From Neoactinobaculum massilliense (GTDB lineage Bacteria > Actinomycetota > Actinomycetes > Actinomycetales > Actinomycetaceae): a stretch of DNA of 64,000 bases. The stretch lies in assembly GCF_900604955.1 (NCBI RefSeq), contig NZ_UWPE01000002.1, positions 124,001 to 188,000 of the forward strand, read 5' to 3'. The notes beneath the pieces were generated by a model. That model was given only the letters and a program-made list of their open reading frames with translations, was not told the origin of the DNA and made no database searches. The position numbers and the translations under genes are program-made. This document shows positions 18,403 to 27,691 of the stretch, one piece after another. Every line of letters starts with the position of its first letter. The stretch's first letter is position 1.

Positions 18403-19473
18403 CTATGCGGTTGCCGCCGGGAAGTCCGGATCCGCCACATAGTCCCTGATCAGGGGCGCCACCTTCGTCCCGAACAGCTCGATCGACGCCATCTGCTTAG
18501 CGTGCGAGAGCCGTCCCATGGACTGTTTAAGGTCAAACCGGGTGGCGCCCAGTGCCTTCATATTCCCGGCAATTCGCCGCGCCACCGTCTCGGGTGAACC
18601 CACCATCATGGCGCCGTGGGCAACCTCCTGCTCGTACGCCTCACGGGTAGGCGGGCGCCAGCCGCGCTCCTTGCCCAGACGTGCGTTGGATTCCACGTAG
18701 TGCGCGAAATACTCCGTGGCCGCTTCGGCGTCGTTCTCAGCGATATAGCCGGGCGAATGGAAGCCGATCTCCGGCTCACCCGGATTGCCGAGCTGTTTCC
18801 ACGCCTTGCGGTAGAGGTCCACGAACGGACGGAACCGAACCGGCGGCCCACCGATAATGGCCAGCATGAGCGGGAGGCGATACTTGGCCGCGCGAATCAC
18901 CGATTCGGGACTGCCACCCACGGCCACCCAGGTTTTCAGCGTGCCATGCTCAATGGGCGGATATATGCGGGTTTCCTTGATGCGCTGAGTGAATTTGGTC
19001 CCCGGCCAGGTAACCGGCTTTTTTCCCGCTTTGAGTAGCTCCACGAGCATGGCGAGCTTTTCATTGAATAGCTGCTCGTAGTCCTGCAGCGAATATCCAA
19101 ACAGCGGGAAGGATTCGATAAACGAACCGCGTCCCACAATAATTTCGGCACGCCCACCGGAGATCGCATCTACTTCGGAGAAACGCTCGAATACACGTAC
19201 GGGATCATCCGAGCTCAGCACTGTTACCGCCGAGCTCAGGTGTACGTGCGAGGTACGCGCCGCAATGGCACCCAGCACCACCTCCGGTGCGGAGACGGCG
19301 AAATCGTCGCGATGGTGTTCGCCCAGGTTGAACGTGTCCAAACCCACCTGATCGGTGAGCACGCCTTCGTCCACGACGTCGCGCACCGTCTGCGCGTACG
19401 GAGTGGTACCGCCCCGTCCGTCCTCCGTGACGTCGCCGAATGTATCGATACCAATGCTAATCGGCTGGCTCAT
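18403..19473 (-). CDS. LLM-class flavin-dependent oxidoreductase (luciferase-like)
   Basis: The 356-residue protein follows the bacterial luciferase-like TIM-barrel pattern: GIDTFGDV at the start, GLDTFNLGEHH, the segment SSAVTVLSSDDPVRVFERFS and GGRAEIIVGRGSF. It probably uses FMN or F420 with an unidentified substrate. ATG 19473 is preferred because GAGAAGGGAAAG lies just upstream; a longer frame begins at 19524. It is convergent with the alkyltransferase gene and has a 365-base gene-free stretch upstream. Confidence 0.88.
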   Translation of the reverse strand: MSQPISIGIDTFGDVTEDGRGGTTPYAQTVRDVVDEGVLTDQVGLDTFNLGEHHRDDFAVSAPEVVLGAIAARTSHVHLSSAVTVLSSDDPVRVFERFSEVDAISGGRAEIIVGRGSFIESFPLFGYSLQDYEQLFNEKLAMLVELLKAGKKPVTWPGTKFTQRIKETRIYPPIEHGTLKTWVAVGGSPESVIRAAKYRLPLMLAIIGGPPVRFRPFVDLYRKAWKQLGNPGEPEIGFHSPGYIAENDAEAATEYFAHYVESNARLGKERGWRPPTREAYEQEVAHGAMMVGSPETVARRIAGNMKALGATRFDLKQSMGRLSHAKQMASIELFGTKVAPLIRDYVADPDFPAATA

Positions 19474-19838
19474 ACGCTTTCCCTTCTCTACGACGGCGTC
19501 CGGTCCGGTATTGCCCGCGGTCACGCGCTACGGGGCCACCCTCTGGGCTGCCTCGCGGCCACGCACCACGTACGACGCCGTCTGGTCGCGAAACCTTCCA
19601 GGCACCACGGGTACGCGGCTATTGAGCAAACCTGATACGGCTAGCCGTCAGTATTTGAATTTTCCACTAGTTTCAATTCGGGATTCGTAAGAGTTATTCC
19701 CGGGCGGTATGTGGAGGCTAGCGCCGACATGCGGGGACCGAGACACCGACGCGTGTTGCTCCCGACCAACGTGCGGAGACCAGCGCAGGGTAGTGAGCAG
19801 TTGCCAGTATGTGGCGGTTTCCCCGGGACGCCCGGAAG
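19474..19838. other. Gene-free stretch between the LLM oxidoreductase and the VIT-like gene
   Basis: No credible coding frame is present. The middle (about 19650-19695) is AT-richer than its surroundings and may hold the promoter of the leftward oxidoreductase gene. The rest shows no hairpin or repeat that I can support. Confidence 0.4.
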
Positions 19839-20435
19839 CTAGGCCACCACCTGACCAAACAGCATGCCCACCAGGAACGTGAGTGCTAGGCCCAGCGTGC
19901 CGCCCACCACCATGCGGATAGTGGCACGGCCCGCCTTTGAATCGCCAATGTGCGCGGAAATAAATCCTGTGGCCGCCAGCGCAAAGATAGTGGCACCAAA
20001 GGAGATCACCAACCGCCACCCGATGGGCGGCAACGTCACGGCCAGCATCGGGATAATGCCGCCCGTCAGGAAGGAGAAGAAGGAGGAGATGGCCGCACCC
20101 ACCGGTGAGACAAGGTCCCGGGGCGAAGCGTCCAGTTCGTTACGCCGAATTGCTTCCATTTCCGCGTCCCGCTGGGAAGATACGGATACGAATTCACCCA
20201 GCGCCATCGACACCGCACCACCCACCAGCGCCGCTAGGCCGGCCATAGCCGTCGCCCGGGGAGATGCACTGCCGCCCACCATGCCAATCACCACGGCCGC
20301 CACACTCACGATGCCATCATTGGCGCCGAGTACACCCGCACGAAGCCGGTTCATCTTCTCGCTGGCCGATACCTTGCCCTCGTCTACTTCGGCTGTATCC
20401 GCCGTTTCATCAAGCACCTCATAGGACTCTGCCAT
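19839..20435 (-). CDS. VIT/CCC1-family membrane protein with a shortened cytosolic loop
   Basis: The 198-residue protein has five predicted membrane helices and the family motifs LRAGVLGANDGIVS, LVGGAVSMALGEFVSVSSQRD and the C-terminal GGTLGLALTFLVG. VIT/CCC1 proteins move iron or manganese. In most bacterial relatives some 60 residues of acidic, Glu/His-rich sequence lie between helices 2 and 3; here only about 23 residues (AEMEAIRRNELDASPRDLVSP) remain. The frame is intact, so the metal-binding loop seems to have been lost cleanly. ATG 20435 is followed by an acidic N-terminus. Confidence 0.85.
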   Translation of the reverse strand: MAESYEVLDETADTAEVDEGKVSASEKMNRLRAGVLGANDGIVSVAAVVIGMVGGSASPRATAMAGLAALVGGAVSMALGEFVSVSSQRDAEMEAIRRNELDASPRDLVSPVGAAISSFFSFLTGGIIPMLAVTLPPIGWRLVISFGATIFALAATGFISAHIGDSKAGRATIRMVVGGTLGLALTFLVGMLFGQVVA

Positions 20436-20541
20436 GCATACTCTCCTTGCCGCGCCCTCGGTCGCGGGATTTCACCGCGTGCGGCGCATGCCGCCCGCCC
20501 CACCGAGTATTGCCGCTCGTCTGACCCCGCACTAGGAAGGT

Positions 20542-20624
20542 CACCCTTACTTTGGGAGCACAGCAACGCCTCACTAGCAGCCTGGATCGCCGCCTCAAGG
20601 CACCCCTACTTTGGGGACACAGCA
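20542..20624. repeat. Two 24-bp direct repeats in a divergent intergenic region
   Basis: Copies at 20542-20565 and 20601-20624 share CACCC-TACTTTGGG--CACAGCA with three differences and start 59 bases apart. They lie between the leftward VIT-like gene and the rightward NAD(P)-binding protein gene. Repeats of this kind may be operator sites; no regulator can be named. Confidence 0.5.
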
Positions 20625-20718
20625 GCCGGCCACCTGAACGCATACGGTGACTGCGACCGCGAACAGGCGATAGCCACGGCCCTGGAATATCGCCATCCGC
20701 CCCACCGTTAAGACGCAC

Positions 20719-21393
20719 ATGACACTCAGCGTGACTGCCGGGACCGCGGAAACGTCAGCGTCGTCCCGAAACTCAAAACCGACGGTGGGACTGATCGGCG
20801 TCGGAAAACTAGGAACAGCGGTGGGCCGGCTCCTCGAAGCCGCCGGTTATCCGCTCCTCGCCTGGTCTCGCTCAGATTCGGCGGAGCGAAATCTGGCGCT
20901 CTCCGTTATGCTCCCCACGGCTCAGATGGCAAGCCGAGAGGAGATTCTTCGCGCGGACTACCTGATTCTGGCCGTGCCCGGGCCGGCCGCCATGAACCTG
21001 GACCTGAGCGGCTATGACGGCGTGATTATTGACGCAACAAACGCGTGGGAGCCCACCGATGGTGATTCGCCCGCGGGCGTTAATACCCGCGCTTTCGCGC
21101 AGGCAAATCCGGATCTGCGCGTGGTGAAGACGTTCAATCACACCGCCTACACGGAGCTAACGGCGGACGCCCGGCCCGCGCACGTGCCCGGCCGGCGAGC
21201 CCTCGGTGTGGCGGGAGATAACGAGGCAGCGCGGCACGCGGTTGCGAGGATTGTGGACGACGCCGGTTTCGATCCGGTAGAGATGACGCTCCCGCAGGGA
21301 CACATTCTGGAGCCCGACGGGCCGGTATTCGGTAATCGTTTCGAGCGCGCGGACCTCCAGGCGCTGGTGGACGCTAGTACCGCGCGAGGCTAG
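20719..21393 (+). CDS. NAD(P)-binding F420 reductase-like protein
   Basis: The 224-residue protein has a Rossmann motif VGLIGVGKLGTAVGRLLEAAG after a 20-residue polar leader, and the later strings DYLILAVPG, DGVIIDATNAW and VVKTFNHTAY. This is the pattern of NADPH-dependent F420 reductase-like proteins (FNO/NADP oxidoreductase coenzyme F420-dependent family). Whether it really uses F420 cannot be told; many relatives act on other substrates. Its end overlaps the convergent membrane protein gene by four bases. Confidence 0.82.
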   Translation: MTLSVTAGTAETSASSRNSKPTVGLIGVGKLGTAVGRLLEAAGYPLLAWSRSDSAERNLALSVMLPTAQMASREEILRADYLILAVPGPAAMNLDLSGYDGVIIDATNAWEPTDGDSPAGVNTRAFAQANPDLRVVKTFNHTAYTELTADARPAHVPGRRALGVAGDNEAARHAVARIVDDAGFDPVEMTLPQGHILEPDGPVFGNRFERADLQALVDASTARG

Positions 21394-22145
21394 CGCAGCG
21401 CGTCCGGCACCTGGCCAACGGCGCGGCACAGCTCGGCCCACCACCAGAGATATCCACCAATCATGGTGAGCACGGCCAGCGACGAAATCCACCCGTAGGT
21501 AGCCGGCAGGGCGCCGGGGAAGTCAGCAAAGAAGGGTGCAAAGCCGGCGTAAACGAGGAAGCCGAGGGTGGCGAGCGTATAGCTCACCGGCATCCATACG
21601 GACGTCCGCCGCTTCCCCAGCGTTCCTAACTGCGTGGTGATCGTGGCGGCCAGCAGGAAAATCCACAGCACGGGCACGGTAATAAATAGTCGCAGCCACG
21701 CGGTGCCGGCTGTCACGGGTGTAGCGGCGAGCCTCACCACCATGACGAGGAAGGGATTCGCCATGAGCAGAACCCACGCCCAGTGCCGTACCCGCGACGC
21801 GACGACACCGCCCCACCCGGTTTCTTTCGTGGCAGCGGAGGAGAAAGTTCTGGAAAATCCTGCGCGGGAACGAAAATCCTCTGAACGGTATCCGGTGGGT
21901 TCCCGGTTCGCGGGATAGAAACCCTCGGTAGATGCGGGCTTTTCCATACGTACGTGGAATGGCGCATCCTCCGAATGCGTAGCGTCGGCTGGATTCCGCC
22001 CGCCGTTATTCCCAGCATCATTCTGAAACGTACCGGGGCCGCTAGCAGCAATAATGTCCGCATCACTCACGTCTGCGCAGCGATCATCTGCACCGGGATC
22101 CACGCCCTGTGGTCCGCCACCGTAAAACTGCCCCGAATAACTCAT
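21390..22145 (-). CDS. Uncharacterised four-helix membrane protein
   Basis: The 251-residue product has a disordered, Gly/Asp/Ser-rich first half (about 1-115) and then four hydrophobic segments (about 118-140, 148-168, 180-202 and 222-242) ending WWWAELCRAVG. I do not recognise a family. The cytosolic N-half holds no clear domain. It is convergent with the F420 reductase-like gene and divergent from the amidohydrolase gene. Confidence 0.72.
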   Translation of the reverse strand: MSYSGQFYGGGPQGVDPGADDRCADVSDADIIAASGPGTFQNDAGNNGGRNPADATHSEDAPFHVRMEKPASTEGFYPANREPTGYRSEDFRSRAGFSRTFSSAATKETGWGGVVASRVRHWAWVLLMANPFLVMVVRLAATPVTAGTAWLRLFITVPVLWIFLLAATITTQLGTLGKRRTSVWMPVSYTLATLGFLVYAGFAPFFADFPGALPATYGWISSLAVLTMIGGYLWWWAELCRAVGQVPDALR

Positions 22146-22353
22146 GCACCTAATATTCCAAAACCAGTCCCCCTGAGCGTCATCTTTTTCTCACGGCGCA
22201 CCGCCCTGCCCCGGACACGCCGGCCGGCTGCGCCTCGACGTCGTTGTGCCCGAACCGCCGCTTACTCCCAAGCCACAAAATGTGTGGGAGCCAAGCATTA
22301 CCCTGAACCTACAAGGCAGCCTGAATGGGCCGTGCCGGCAGAAAGGGGAGAAG

Positions 22354-23568
22354 ATGACAAACGCGATTCTGGCGGACCTGGACGCCACCCGGAGCGCCCG
22401 TGAGGAGCTCTACAAGTGGTTCCACCAGCATGCTGAAATCTCCATGCAGGAGGATGAGACACGCGCTCGTATCCACGAGGAGCTGGAGAAGATCGGCTTC
22501 GACGTGCAGGAGATCGGCGGCGGCGTAGTAGGCACGTTCCACAACGGTGAGGGTGCCACGGTCATGGCGCGCGCTGATTTTGATGGCCTGCCGGTTCAGG
22601 ACCAGTCGGGCAAGGACTACGGTGTCCCTGAGCGCACCGTAGTGAACAAGGAAACGGGCGAAACCGTGCATACCATGCACGCCTGCGGCCACGATTTCCA
22701 CATCACCTCGCTGCTATCCACGGCGGCGGCACTGGTGGCGCACAAGGATGCCTGGTCAGGCACGTTCATCGCGCTGTTCCAGCCGGGAGAGGAGCTGGCG
22801 CTCGGCGCGCAGTCCATGGTGGATGACGGCCTGGTGGACAAGGTGGAGAAGCCGGACGTAGTGCTGGTGCAGCACGTCATGTCCATTCCGGCGGGCGCCG
22901 TGGAGCTCAAGGCTGGTCCCACGCTCTCCAGTTCCTTCTCCGTAGAGGTCACGCTACCCGGCGCCGGTACGCACGGGTCCATGCCGGAAAAGGGTATCGA
23001 TCCAGTGGTGCTCGCCTCCAACGTGGTGATGCAGCTGCAGACCATCGTCTCCCGCCGCACGGCTATTTCGGAGCCGGCACTGCTCACGGTGGGTGCTATT
23101 CATGCGGGCTCGGTGGCTAACACCATTTCCGATCACGCCACCCTGCTCATTAACACGCGCTCCTACTCGGAGGCCGAATCCAAGCTGCTGCGTACAGAGA
23201 TTGAGCGCATTACGCGGGCCGCCTGCCAGGGTGCGGGTTCGCCCTCGGAGCCTACGTTCCGCTACTACGCGAACTACCCCCTCACGGTGAATGACGCCGA
23301 TGCCACCGCCAAGGTCGCTGCATCCTTCCGCGAATTCTACGGGGACAAGTTCATCGATCTCGATAAGCCGCAGTCCGCCTCCGAGGACTTCTCCATTATT
23401 CCGAACGCGTTCGGGGTGCCGTACGTGTACTGGATGTGGGGTGGCTTCGAGGATCTCAGCACGGCCTATGGCAACCACTCGCCGTTCTTCGCACCGGACC
23501 TCCAGCCCACACTGGACACCGGGCTGCAGAACATCATTGTGGCTGCTTCCAACTGGCTGCAGAAGTAA
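22354..23568 (+). CDS. M20-family amidohydrolase
   Basis: The 404-residue enzyme belongs to the M20D aminoacylase/IAA-amino acid hydrolase group. Metal-binding strings are MHACGHDFH and FQPGEELALGA, with a lid-domain segment GAGTHGSMPEKG. It likely removes acyl groups from an N-acyl amino acid; the substrate is unknown. The ATG at 22354 has AAAGGGGAG upstream. Longer readings from 22246 lack a ribosome binding site. A strong hairpin follows the stop. Confidence 0.9.
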   Translation: MTNAILADLDATRSAREELYKWFHQHAEISMQEDETRARIHEELEKIGFDVQEIGGGVVGTFHNGEGATVMARADFDGLPVQDQSGKDYGVPERTVVNKETGETVHTMHACGHDFHITSLLSTAAALVAHKDAWSGTFIALFQPGEELALGAQSMVDDGLVDKVEKPDVVLVQHVMSIPAGAVELKAGPTLSSSFSVEVTLPGAGTHGSMPEKGIDPVVLASNVVMQLQTIVSRRTAISEPALLTVGAIHAGSVANTISDHATLLINTRSYSEAESKLLRTEIERITRAACQGAGSPSEPTFRYYANYPLTVNDADATAKVAASFREFYGDKFIDLDKPQSASEDFSIIPNAFGVPYVYWMWGGFEDLSTAYGNHSPFFAPDLQPTLDTGLQNIIVAASNWLQK

Positions 23569-23575
23569 GGTGCGT

Positions 23576-23609
23576 GAGAGCTAGCCGGGGTAACGCCCGG
23601 CTAGCTCTC
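23576..23609. terminator. 14-bp hairpin between convergent genes
   Basis: A perfect 14-bp stem (GAGAGCTAGCCGGG and its complement) with a GTAACG loop sits between the amidohydrolase gene and the convergent PEBP gene. It overlaps the last codons of the latter, so it probably ends transcription from both sides. Confidence 0.75.
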
Positions 23610-24128
23610 GGCCGTGCCCATGATCCAGCCGCGAGCCAGGGAGTGGAAGGTGAGGTTGAAGCCCACCGAGGCCAGCGAGGCGTCGCGTGCCACGCCGAGT
23701 GACCGTGCACCCACGGCGTGTACGGCAATGTAATAGCGGTGCTGGTGGTCCCCGGCCGGCGGATTGGCGCCGGTGAACGCCACCGTGCCGCCATCATTGC
23801 GGAGCATGAATGCGCCCTCGGGGAGCGTGCCGCCCGCCGAGCCTGCGCCCGCCGGCAGTTCTGTCACGTCCGCCGGAATGTCCACGAGCATCCAGTGCCA
23901 GAACCCGGAGGCCGTGGGCGCATCCGGATCAAACATGGATACAGCGTAGGAGCGGGTGCCCTCCGGGCCGGCTTCCCATGCCAAATGTGGGGAAATACTT
24001 CCGCCCTGTGCGGTCTGGGCAGCGCCGAGGGGCTGACCGTCCGCAACGTCGTCGGACCATACCTCCAGGTGCGGCAACTGCGGCAGAATTTCATAGGGAT
24101 TCGGGCCGTACTCACGTTCAAGATTCAT
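23601..24128 (-). CDS. YbhB/YbcL-family (PEBP) protein
   Basis: The 175-residue protein shows PEBP-family strings GGSISPHLAWE, SMFDPDAP, FWHWMLVDIP and HRYYIAVHAV. PEBP-fold proteins bind small anions or phospholipid head groups; the bacterial role is unclear. No signal peptide is seen, so it is cytosolic. ATG 24128 has GGCTGGAG upstream, and the frame is open further upstream without a better start. Its last codons lie in the bidirectional terminator. Confidence 0.88.
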   Translation of the reverse strand: MNLEREYGPNPYEILPQLPHLEVWSDDVADGQPLGAAQTAQGGSISPHLAWEAGPEGTRSYAVSMFDPDAPTASGFWHWMLVDIPADVTELPAGAGSAGGTLPEGAFMLRNDGGTVAFTGANPPAGDHQHRYYIAVHAVGARSLGVARDASLASVGFNLTFHSLARGWIMGTAES

Positions 24129-24212
24129 GACTCCAGCCAACCACGGTGCGTCGCCGCGCACCACCCGAATGTATCGGGGCGGGCGGCGTCGTTCATCTAC
24201 TAGCCTGGCGTC

Positions 24213-25148
24213 ATGAGTACGGAAGAGGGCGCGTACCAGGCGCCGGAACAGATGATTATCCCGAACGTATGGCTCAACGGCACCGCGGACGAGGCCGCCC
24301 AGTTCTACACCGAGGCGCTTCCCTACACGGAAGTTACGGGGAAGGTGCGCTACCCGGAGGAGGGGCTGCCGGAGTTCCAGCGCCAGTTTGCCGGCACCAC
24401 CATGACGGTGGACCTCAGCGTGGATGATTGCGCGCTCATGCTCATTAACGGCGACAATTCGCTGAGCCTCACGCCTGCCATCTCCTTCATGCTCAATTTC
24501 GACGTGCTTGAATGGGGCACCCCCGAGCGCGTGGAGCAGGAGATTCGCAAGTCCTGGGCCAAGCTCACCGAAGGCGGAACGGTTCGCATGGAACTCGGCT
24601 CCTACCCGTTCGCGCGGCTCTACGGCTGGGTGGAGGATCGATTCGGCGTGAACTGGCAACTGAATTTTCTTGATCCCGACGGCGAGGCACGGCCGTTCCT
24701 GGTGCCCCAGCTTATGTTTACGGGCGCACAGCCACGGGCGGACAAGGCCGTCAAGTACTACATCAAGGTGTTTAAGAAGGCACTGGCGCACCGGCTTGCC
24801 ACGTACCGCGGGGTAGTACAGAAGAATCCCGGCGTGAAGGGCGCACTGGCCTACACGGATTTCGTGCTGGGCTCCCAGTGGTTGGCCGCACTTGACGGCG
24901 GAGATGCGCATGATTTCGGATTCTCCGGCGGCGTGTCACTCCTAGTACAGGCACACGGGCAGGAAGAAATCGACGCGCTATGGGACGGGCTCTCCGCCGT
25001 ACCCGAAGCCGAACAGTGCGGCTGGTGCCAGGATAAGTACGGCCTCACCTGGCAGATTGTTCCGGACAACATGGGGGAGCTCATGGCTCGGCCGGGCGCC
25101 TACGAGCACATGATGCAGATGAAGAAGCTGGTGATCGCGGACTTCTAG
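24213..25148 (+). CDS. VOC/PhnB-like protein with two glyoxalase-fold halves
   Basis: The 311-residue protein has two PhnB-like (glyoxalase/3-demethylubiquinone methyltransferase-like) units, about 14-150 and 160-300. Each carries the closing motif seen as DRFGVNWQL and DKYGLTWQIVPD, and begins with an AxxFYxEAL or AVKYYIKVF helix. No function can be assigned. ATG 24213 lies 84 bases after the divergent PEBP gene start. Confidence 0.85.
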   Translation: MSTEEGAYQAPEQMIIPNVWLNGTADEAAQFYTEALPYTEVTGKVRYPEEGLPEFQRQFAGTTMTVDLSVDDCALMLINGDNSLSLTPAISFMLNFDVLEWGTPERVEQEIRKSWAKLTEGGTVRMELGSYPFARLYGWVEDRFGVNWQLNFLDPDGEARPFLVPQLMFTGAQPRADKAVKYYIKVFKKALAHRLATYRGVVQKNPGVKGALAYTDFVLGSQWLAALDGGDAHDFGFSGGVSLLVQAHGQEEIDALWDGLSAVPEAEQCGWCQDKYGLTWQIVPDNMGELMARPGAYEHMMQMKKLVIADF

Positions 25149-25177
25149 GCGGGTCGGTCCGGGGTAGGGTGCGCAGC

Positions 25178-25582
25178 GTGAGTACTTCCGTCACCCCGCC
25201 CATTTCCATCATGTTTGCCTGCCGCCAGAACGCCGGCCGCTCTCAGTTGGCAGCGGCCATCGCGCGGTCACTGGCCACCCCCGGCATCACCGTGCGCTCC
25301 GCGGGCACCGAACCCGCGGCGTCGCTCCATCCGGCTGTGCTGCAGGTTCTCACCGAACGCGGCCTGACGCCCGATCATGAACCCCGCCTGCTGGCGCCGG
25401 AGGACGTGGAGGCTTCGGATTGGGTCATCACCATGGGCTGCGGAGAAACCTGCCCGATCTATCCCGGCAAACACTATGAAGACTGGGATGTGCCCGATCC
25501 GGCCGGTCAGCCCGTGGCGCGAGTACGCGAGATTGCCGCAATCATTGAGGAGCGCGTCCGCGATCTGCTCACTCGGATATAA
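25178..25582 (+). CDS. arsC: Low-molecular-weight phosphatase/arsenate reductase-like protein
   Basis: The 134-residue protein has the P-loop FACRQNAGRSQ (Cys15 to Arg21) and the second motif VITMGCGETCPIYPGK followed by YEDWDVPDPAG. This pattern matches mycothiol/thioredoxin-type actinobacterial arsenate reductases of the LMW-PTPase fold. No arsenite exporter or ArsR gene is nearby, so arsenate resistance is not proven; phosphatase action is possible. GTG 25178 is chosen because GGGGTAGGG is about eight bases upstream; GTG 25169 overlaps that site. Confidence 0.82.
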   Translation: MSTSVTPPISIMFACRQNAGRSQLAAAIARSLATPGITVRSAGTEPAASLHPAVLQVLTERGLTPDHEPRLLAPEDVEASDWVITMGCGETCPIYPGKHYEDWDVPDPAGQPVARVREIAAIIEERVRDLLTRI

Positions 25583-25610
25583 GTCCGGCCTCTCGCGCCC
25601 AACCGGGCCG

Positions 25611-27011
25611 CTACTCGCCCACCATGCGGTGCACGTCCAGCACCCGGTCCAGCTCGGCCTCGCTGAGCACGGCCCCGGACCCACCCGTTCCCGTCAATCC
25701 CAGCGCCACCGCGGCTTCCCGGACCGTGACGCCCCGGGTCAGGGCGTACTTGGCGACGCGCGCGGCGGCGTCGTACCCAATCACTTTGCTGAGCGGGGTG
25801 ACGATAGCGCTGGAGGAGGCCGCGTAACGCTGGCACACCTCCGTGTTCGCGGTTATCCCAGCCACGCAGCGTTCGGCCAGCAGCGCGCATACCCGTCCCA
25901 GAATGGTGATGGACTCCAGCAGGTTCGCGGCCATGACGGGCAGCATCACCAGGAGATCGAAATTGCCCTGAGCGCCGGCGAAGGCGATGGTGGTGTCGTT
26001 ACCAATCACCTGTGCGGCCACCTGCACCGCCGCCTCTGGGAGCACGGGATTAACTTTCCCGGGCATAATGGAGGAGCCCGGCTGAAGGTCCGGCAGATTT
26101 ATTTCGTGAAGGCCGGCGCGGGGGCCGGAGCCCATCCAGCGCAGGTCATTGGCAATTTTCACCAGAGAAACGGCCACCGTGCGCAGCGCGCCCGAGAGCT
26201 CCACCAGCGCATCCTGCGCACCCTGGGCCTCAAAATGGTTCCTTGCCTCCCGCAGCGGCAACCCGGTGGCCGCGGCAATGAGTTCGATGGTGCGCGCAGC
26301 AAAGCCGGCCGGCGCATTGAGCCCGGTACCCACGGCTGTCCCGCCCAGCGGCAGCTCGGCCAGGCGCGGTAGCGCGACCTCGACCCGCTCAATCCCATGA
26401 CGCATTTGCGCCGCGTGCCCGGAGAATTCCTGGCCGAGCGTGATGGGCGTGGCATCCATGAGATGGGTGCGCCCGGCCGTCACCACGCCGCGTAGCTCGG
26501 TCGCTTTTGCCTCCAACGCGTCCGCCAGCCGCTTCAGTCCGGGCATGAGCACATCCTGCACGGCCTGGTAAGCGGCGATATGGATGGAACTGGGGAACAC
26601 ATCATTGGAGGACTGTGAGGCGTTCACATGATCATTCGGATGGATGGGGAGGCCGGAAGCGCGCGCCGCAATCCGCGCAATGACCTCATTCATGTTCATG
26701 TTCGACGACGTTCCCGATCCCGTCTGGAACACGTCCACCGGGAATTCGGCGTCATGCCGGCCGGCGATCACTTCCTCGGCCGCCGCCACAATCGCCGCCG
26801 ACTGCGCCTCGCTCAGCACGCCTAATTCTCGATTTGCGATCGCCGCGGCCCGCTTGATCTGGGCGAGCGCTACGATATGGCTGGGTGCCAACCGTTTCCC
26901 CGAAATGGGGAAGTTTTCTATCGCGCGCTGCGTCTGGGCTCCCCATAGTGCGGCCGCGGGCACGCGCACGTCCCCCATCGTGTCATGCTCAATGCGAAAT
27001 TCTTCAGCCAT
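25611..27011 (-). CDS. fumC: Fumarate hydratase, class II
   Basis: The 466-residue enzyme converts fumarate and malate in the citric acid cycle. The signature [11 protein letters not shown] is present, with [30 protein letters not shown] and [18 protein letters not shown]. The length is normal for oxygen-stable, iron-free class II fumarases. ATG 27011 is used; a GTG three codons upstream (27020) is possible. It converges on the arsC-like gene, with 28 bases between the stops. Confidence 0.95.
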   Translation of the reverse strand: MAEEFRIEHDTMGDVRVPAAALWGAQTQRAIENFPISGKRLAPSHIVALAQIKRAAAIANRELGVLSEAQSAAIVAAAEEVIAGRHDAEFPVDVFQTGSGTSSNMNMNEVIARIAARASGLPIHPNDHVNASQSSNDVFPSSIHIAAYQAVQDVLMPGLKRLADALEAKATELRGVVTAGRTHLMDATPITLGQEFSGHAAQMRHGIERVEVALPRLAELPLGGTAVGTGLNAPAGFAARTIELIAAATGLPLREARNHFEAQGAQDALVELSGALRTVAVSLVKIANDLRWMGSGPRAGLHEINLPDLQPGSSIMPGKVNPVLPEAAVQVAAQVIGNDTTIAFAGAQGNFDLLVMLPVMAANLLESITILGRVCALLAERCVAGITANTEVCQRYAASSSAIVTPLSKVIGYDAAARVAKYALTRGVTVREAAVALGLTGTGGSGAVLSEAELDRVLDVHRMVGE

Positions 27012-27156
27012 ATGTGCCACGCACCCACGCTACCCCGGGCGCGTTCCGTTGTACGACGACGTCGTTCCAGTAGGAGTAGCTCACGAAACTTTGAGGTTGG
27101 TCCGACGAAACCAGATGCAGAGATATCACGCCGGCCGTTCAAGCAGCGAAACACTG

Positions 27157-27229
27157 TGGAGCTAGCGGGATTCGAACCCGCGACCCCCTGCTTGCAAAGC
27201 AGGTGCGCTACCAGCTGCGCTATAGCCCC
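27157..27229 (-). tRNA. tRNA-Ala (anticodon TGC)
   Basis: The minus-strand gene begins GGGGCTA, pairs with TAGCTCC, and has an anticodon arm CCTGC-TTTGCAA-GCAGG with anticodon TGC. The T-arm GCGGGTTCGAATCCCGC is perfect. The 3' CCA is not encoded. It lies downstream of tRNA-Ile and the DLW-39-like gene in the same direction. Confidence 0.96.
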
Positions 27230-27346
27230 CTACGCGGGATCCGGGACCTGATGCCACGCCGCCAGATCCTGCGTATGCAGCTGGACGGAGAAAATCACCA
27301 GGTAAATCGCAATACCGGCGGCGCCAAGGAGCATCAACTTCTTCAT
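27230..27346 (-). CDS. DLW-39 family-like small protein (38 aa)
   Basis: The predicted product MKKLMLLGAAGIAIYLV... has a single N-terminal membrane helix and ends with QDLAAWHQVPDPA. The ATG at 27346 has GGTGGAGG eight bases upstream, and its stop abuts the tRNA-Ala 5' end. In many actinobacteria a 39-residue protein with a conserved Asp-Leu-Trp occurs close to the gyrA tRNA-Ile/tRNA-Ala pair. The length and place fit, but the triplet reads DLAAW, not DLW. Function unknown. Confidence 0.7.
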   Translation of the reverse strand: MKKLMLLGAAGIAIYLVIFSVQLHTQDLAAWHQVPDPA

Positions 27347-27385
27347 GCTCTTGCCTCCACCCATACTCGATCACCCCACGAAGAG

Positions 27386-27459
27386 TGGGCCTAGATGGAC
27401 TCGAACCATCGACCTCTGTCTTATCAGGACAGCGCTCTAACCAACTGAGCTATAGGCCC
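27386..27459 (-). tRNA. tRNA-Ile (anticodon GAT)
   Basis: The minus-strand gene begins GGGCCTA and pairs with TAGGCCC. The anticodon stem CTGTC-CTGATAA-GACAG holds GAT, and the T-arm is GATGGTTCGAGTCCATC. The CCA tail is not encoded. The tRNA-Ile/tRNA-Ala pair downstream of gyrA is conserved in actinobacteria. Confidence 0.96.
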
Positions 27460-27691
27460 GCGGACTCAGATACTTTATCCCAATGGCTGCTGCTTTGCCA
27501 CTCCACTAAAGCGCGACTCGACTCACATTTCCGCCGTCCGCGCCGGACCCCGCCCCACTCGCGCACCAACCCCTGCCCGCACCGGACCCTGCTCGCACGT
27601 CAGGCTGGCACGCCGCACGCGCACCGGACCCGCCACACGCCCCACCGCATGCCACATCCCGCGCGCATGCCCTCCGCCACACAGGAGTAGC

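Noticed and set aside
27460-27691. Small C-rich frames between tRNA-Ile and the dehydrogenase gene
   Set aside because: They are Pro/Arg/Thr-rich low-complexity readings without ribosome binding sites.
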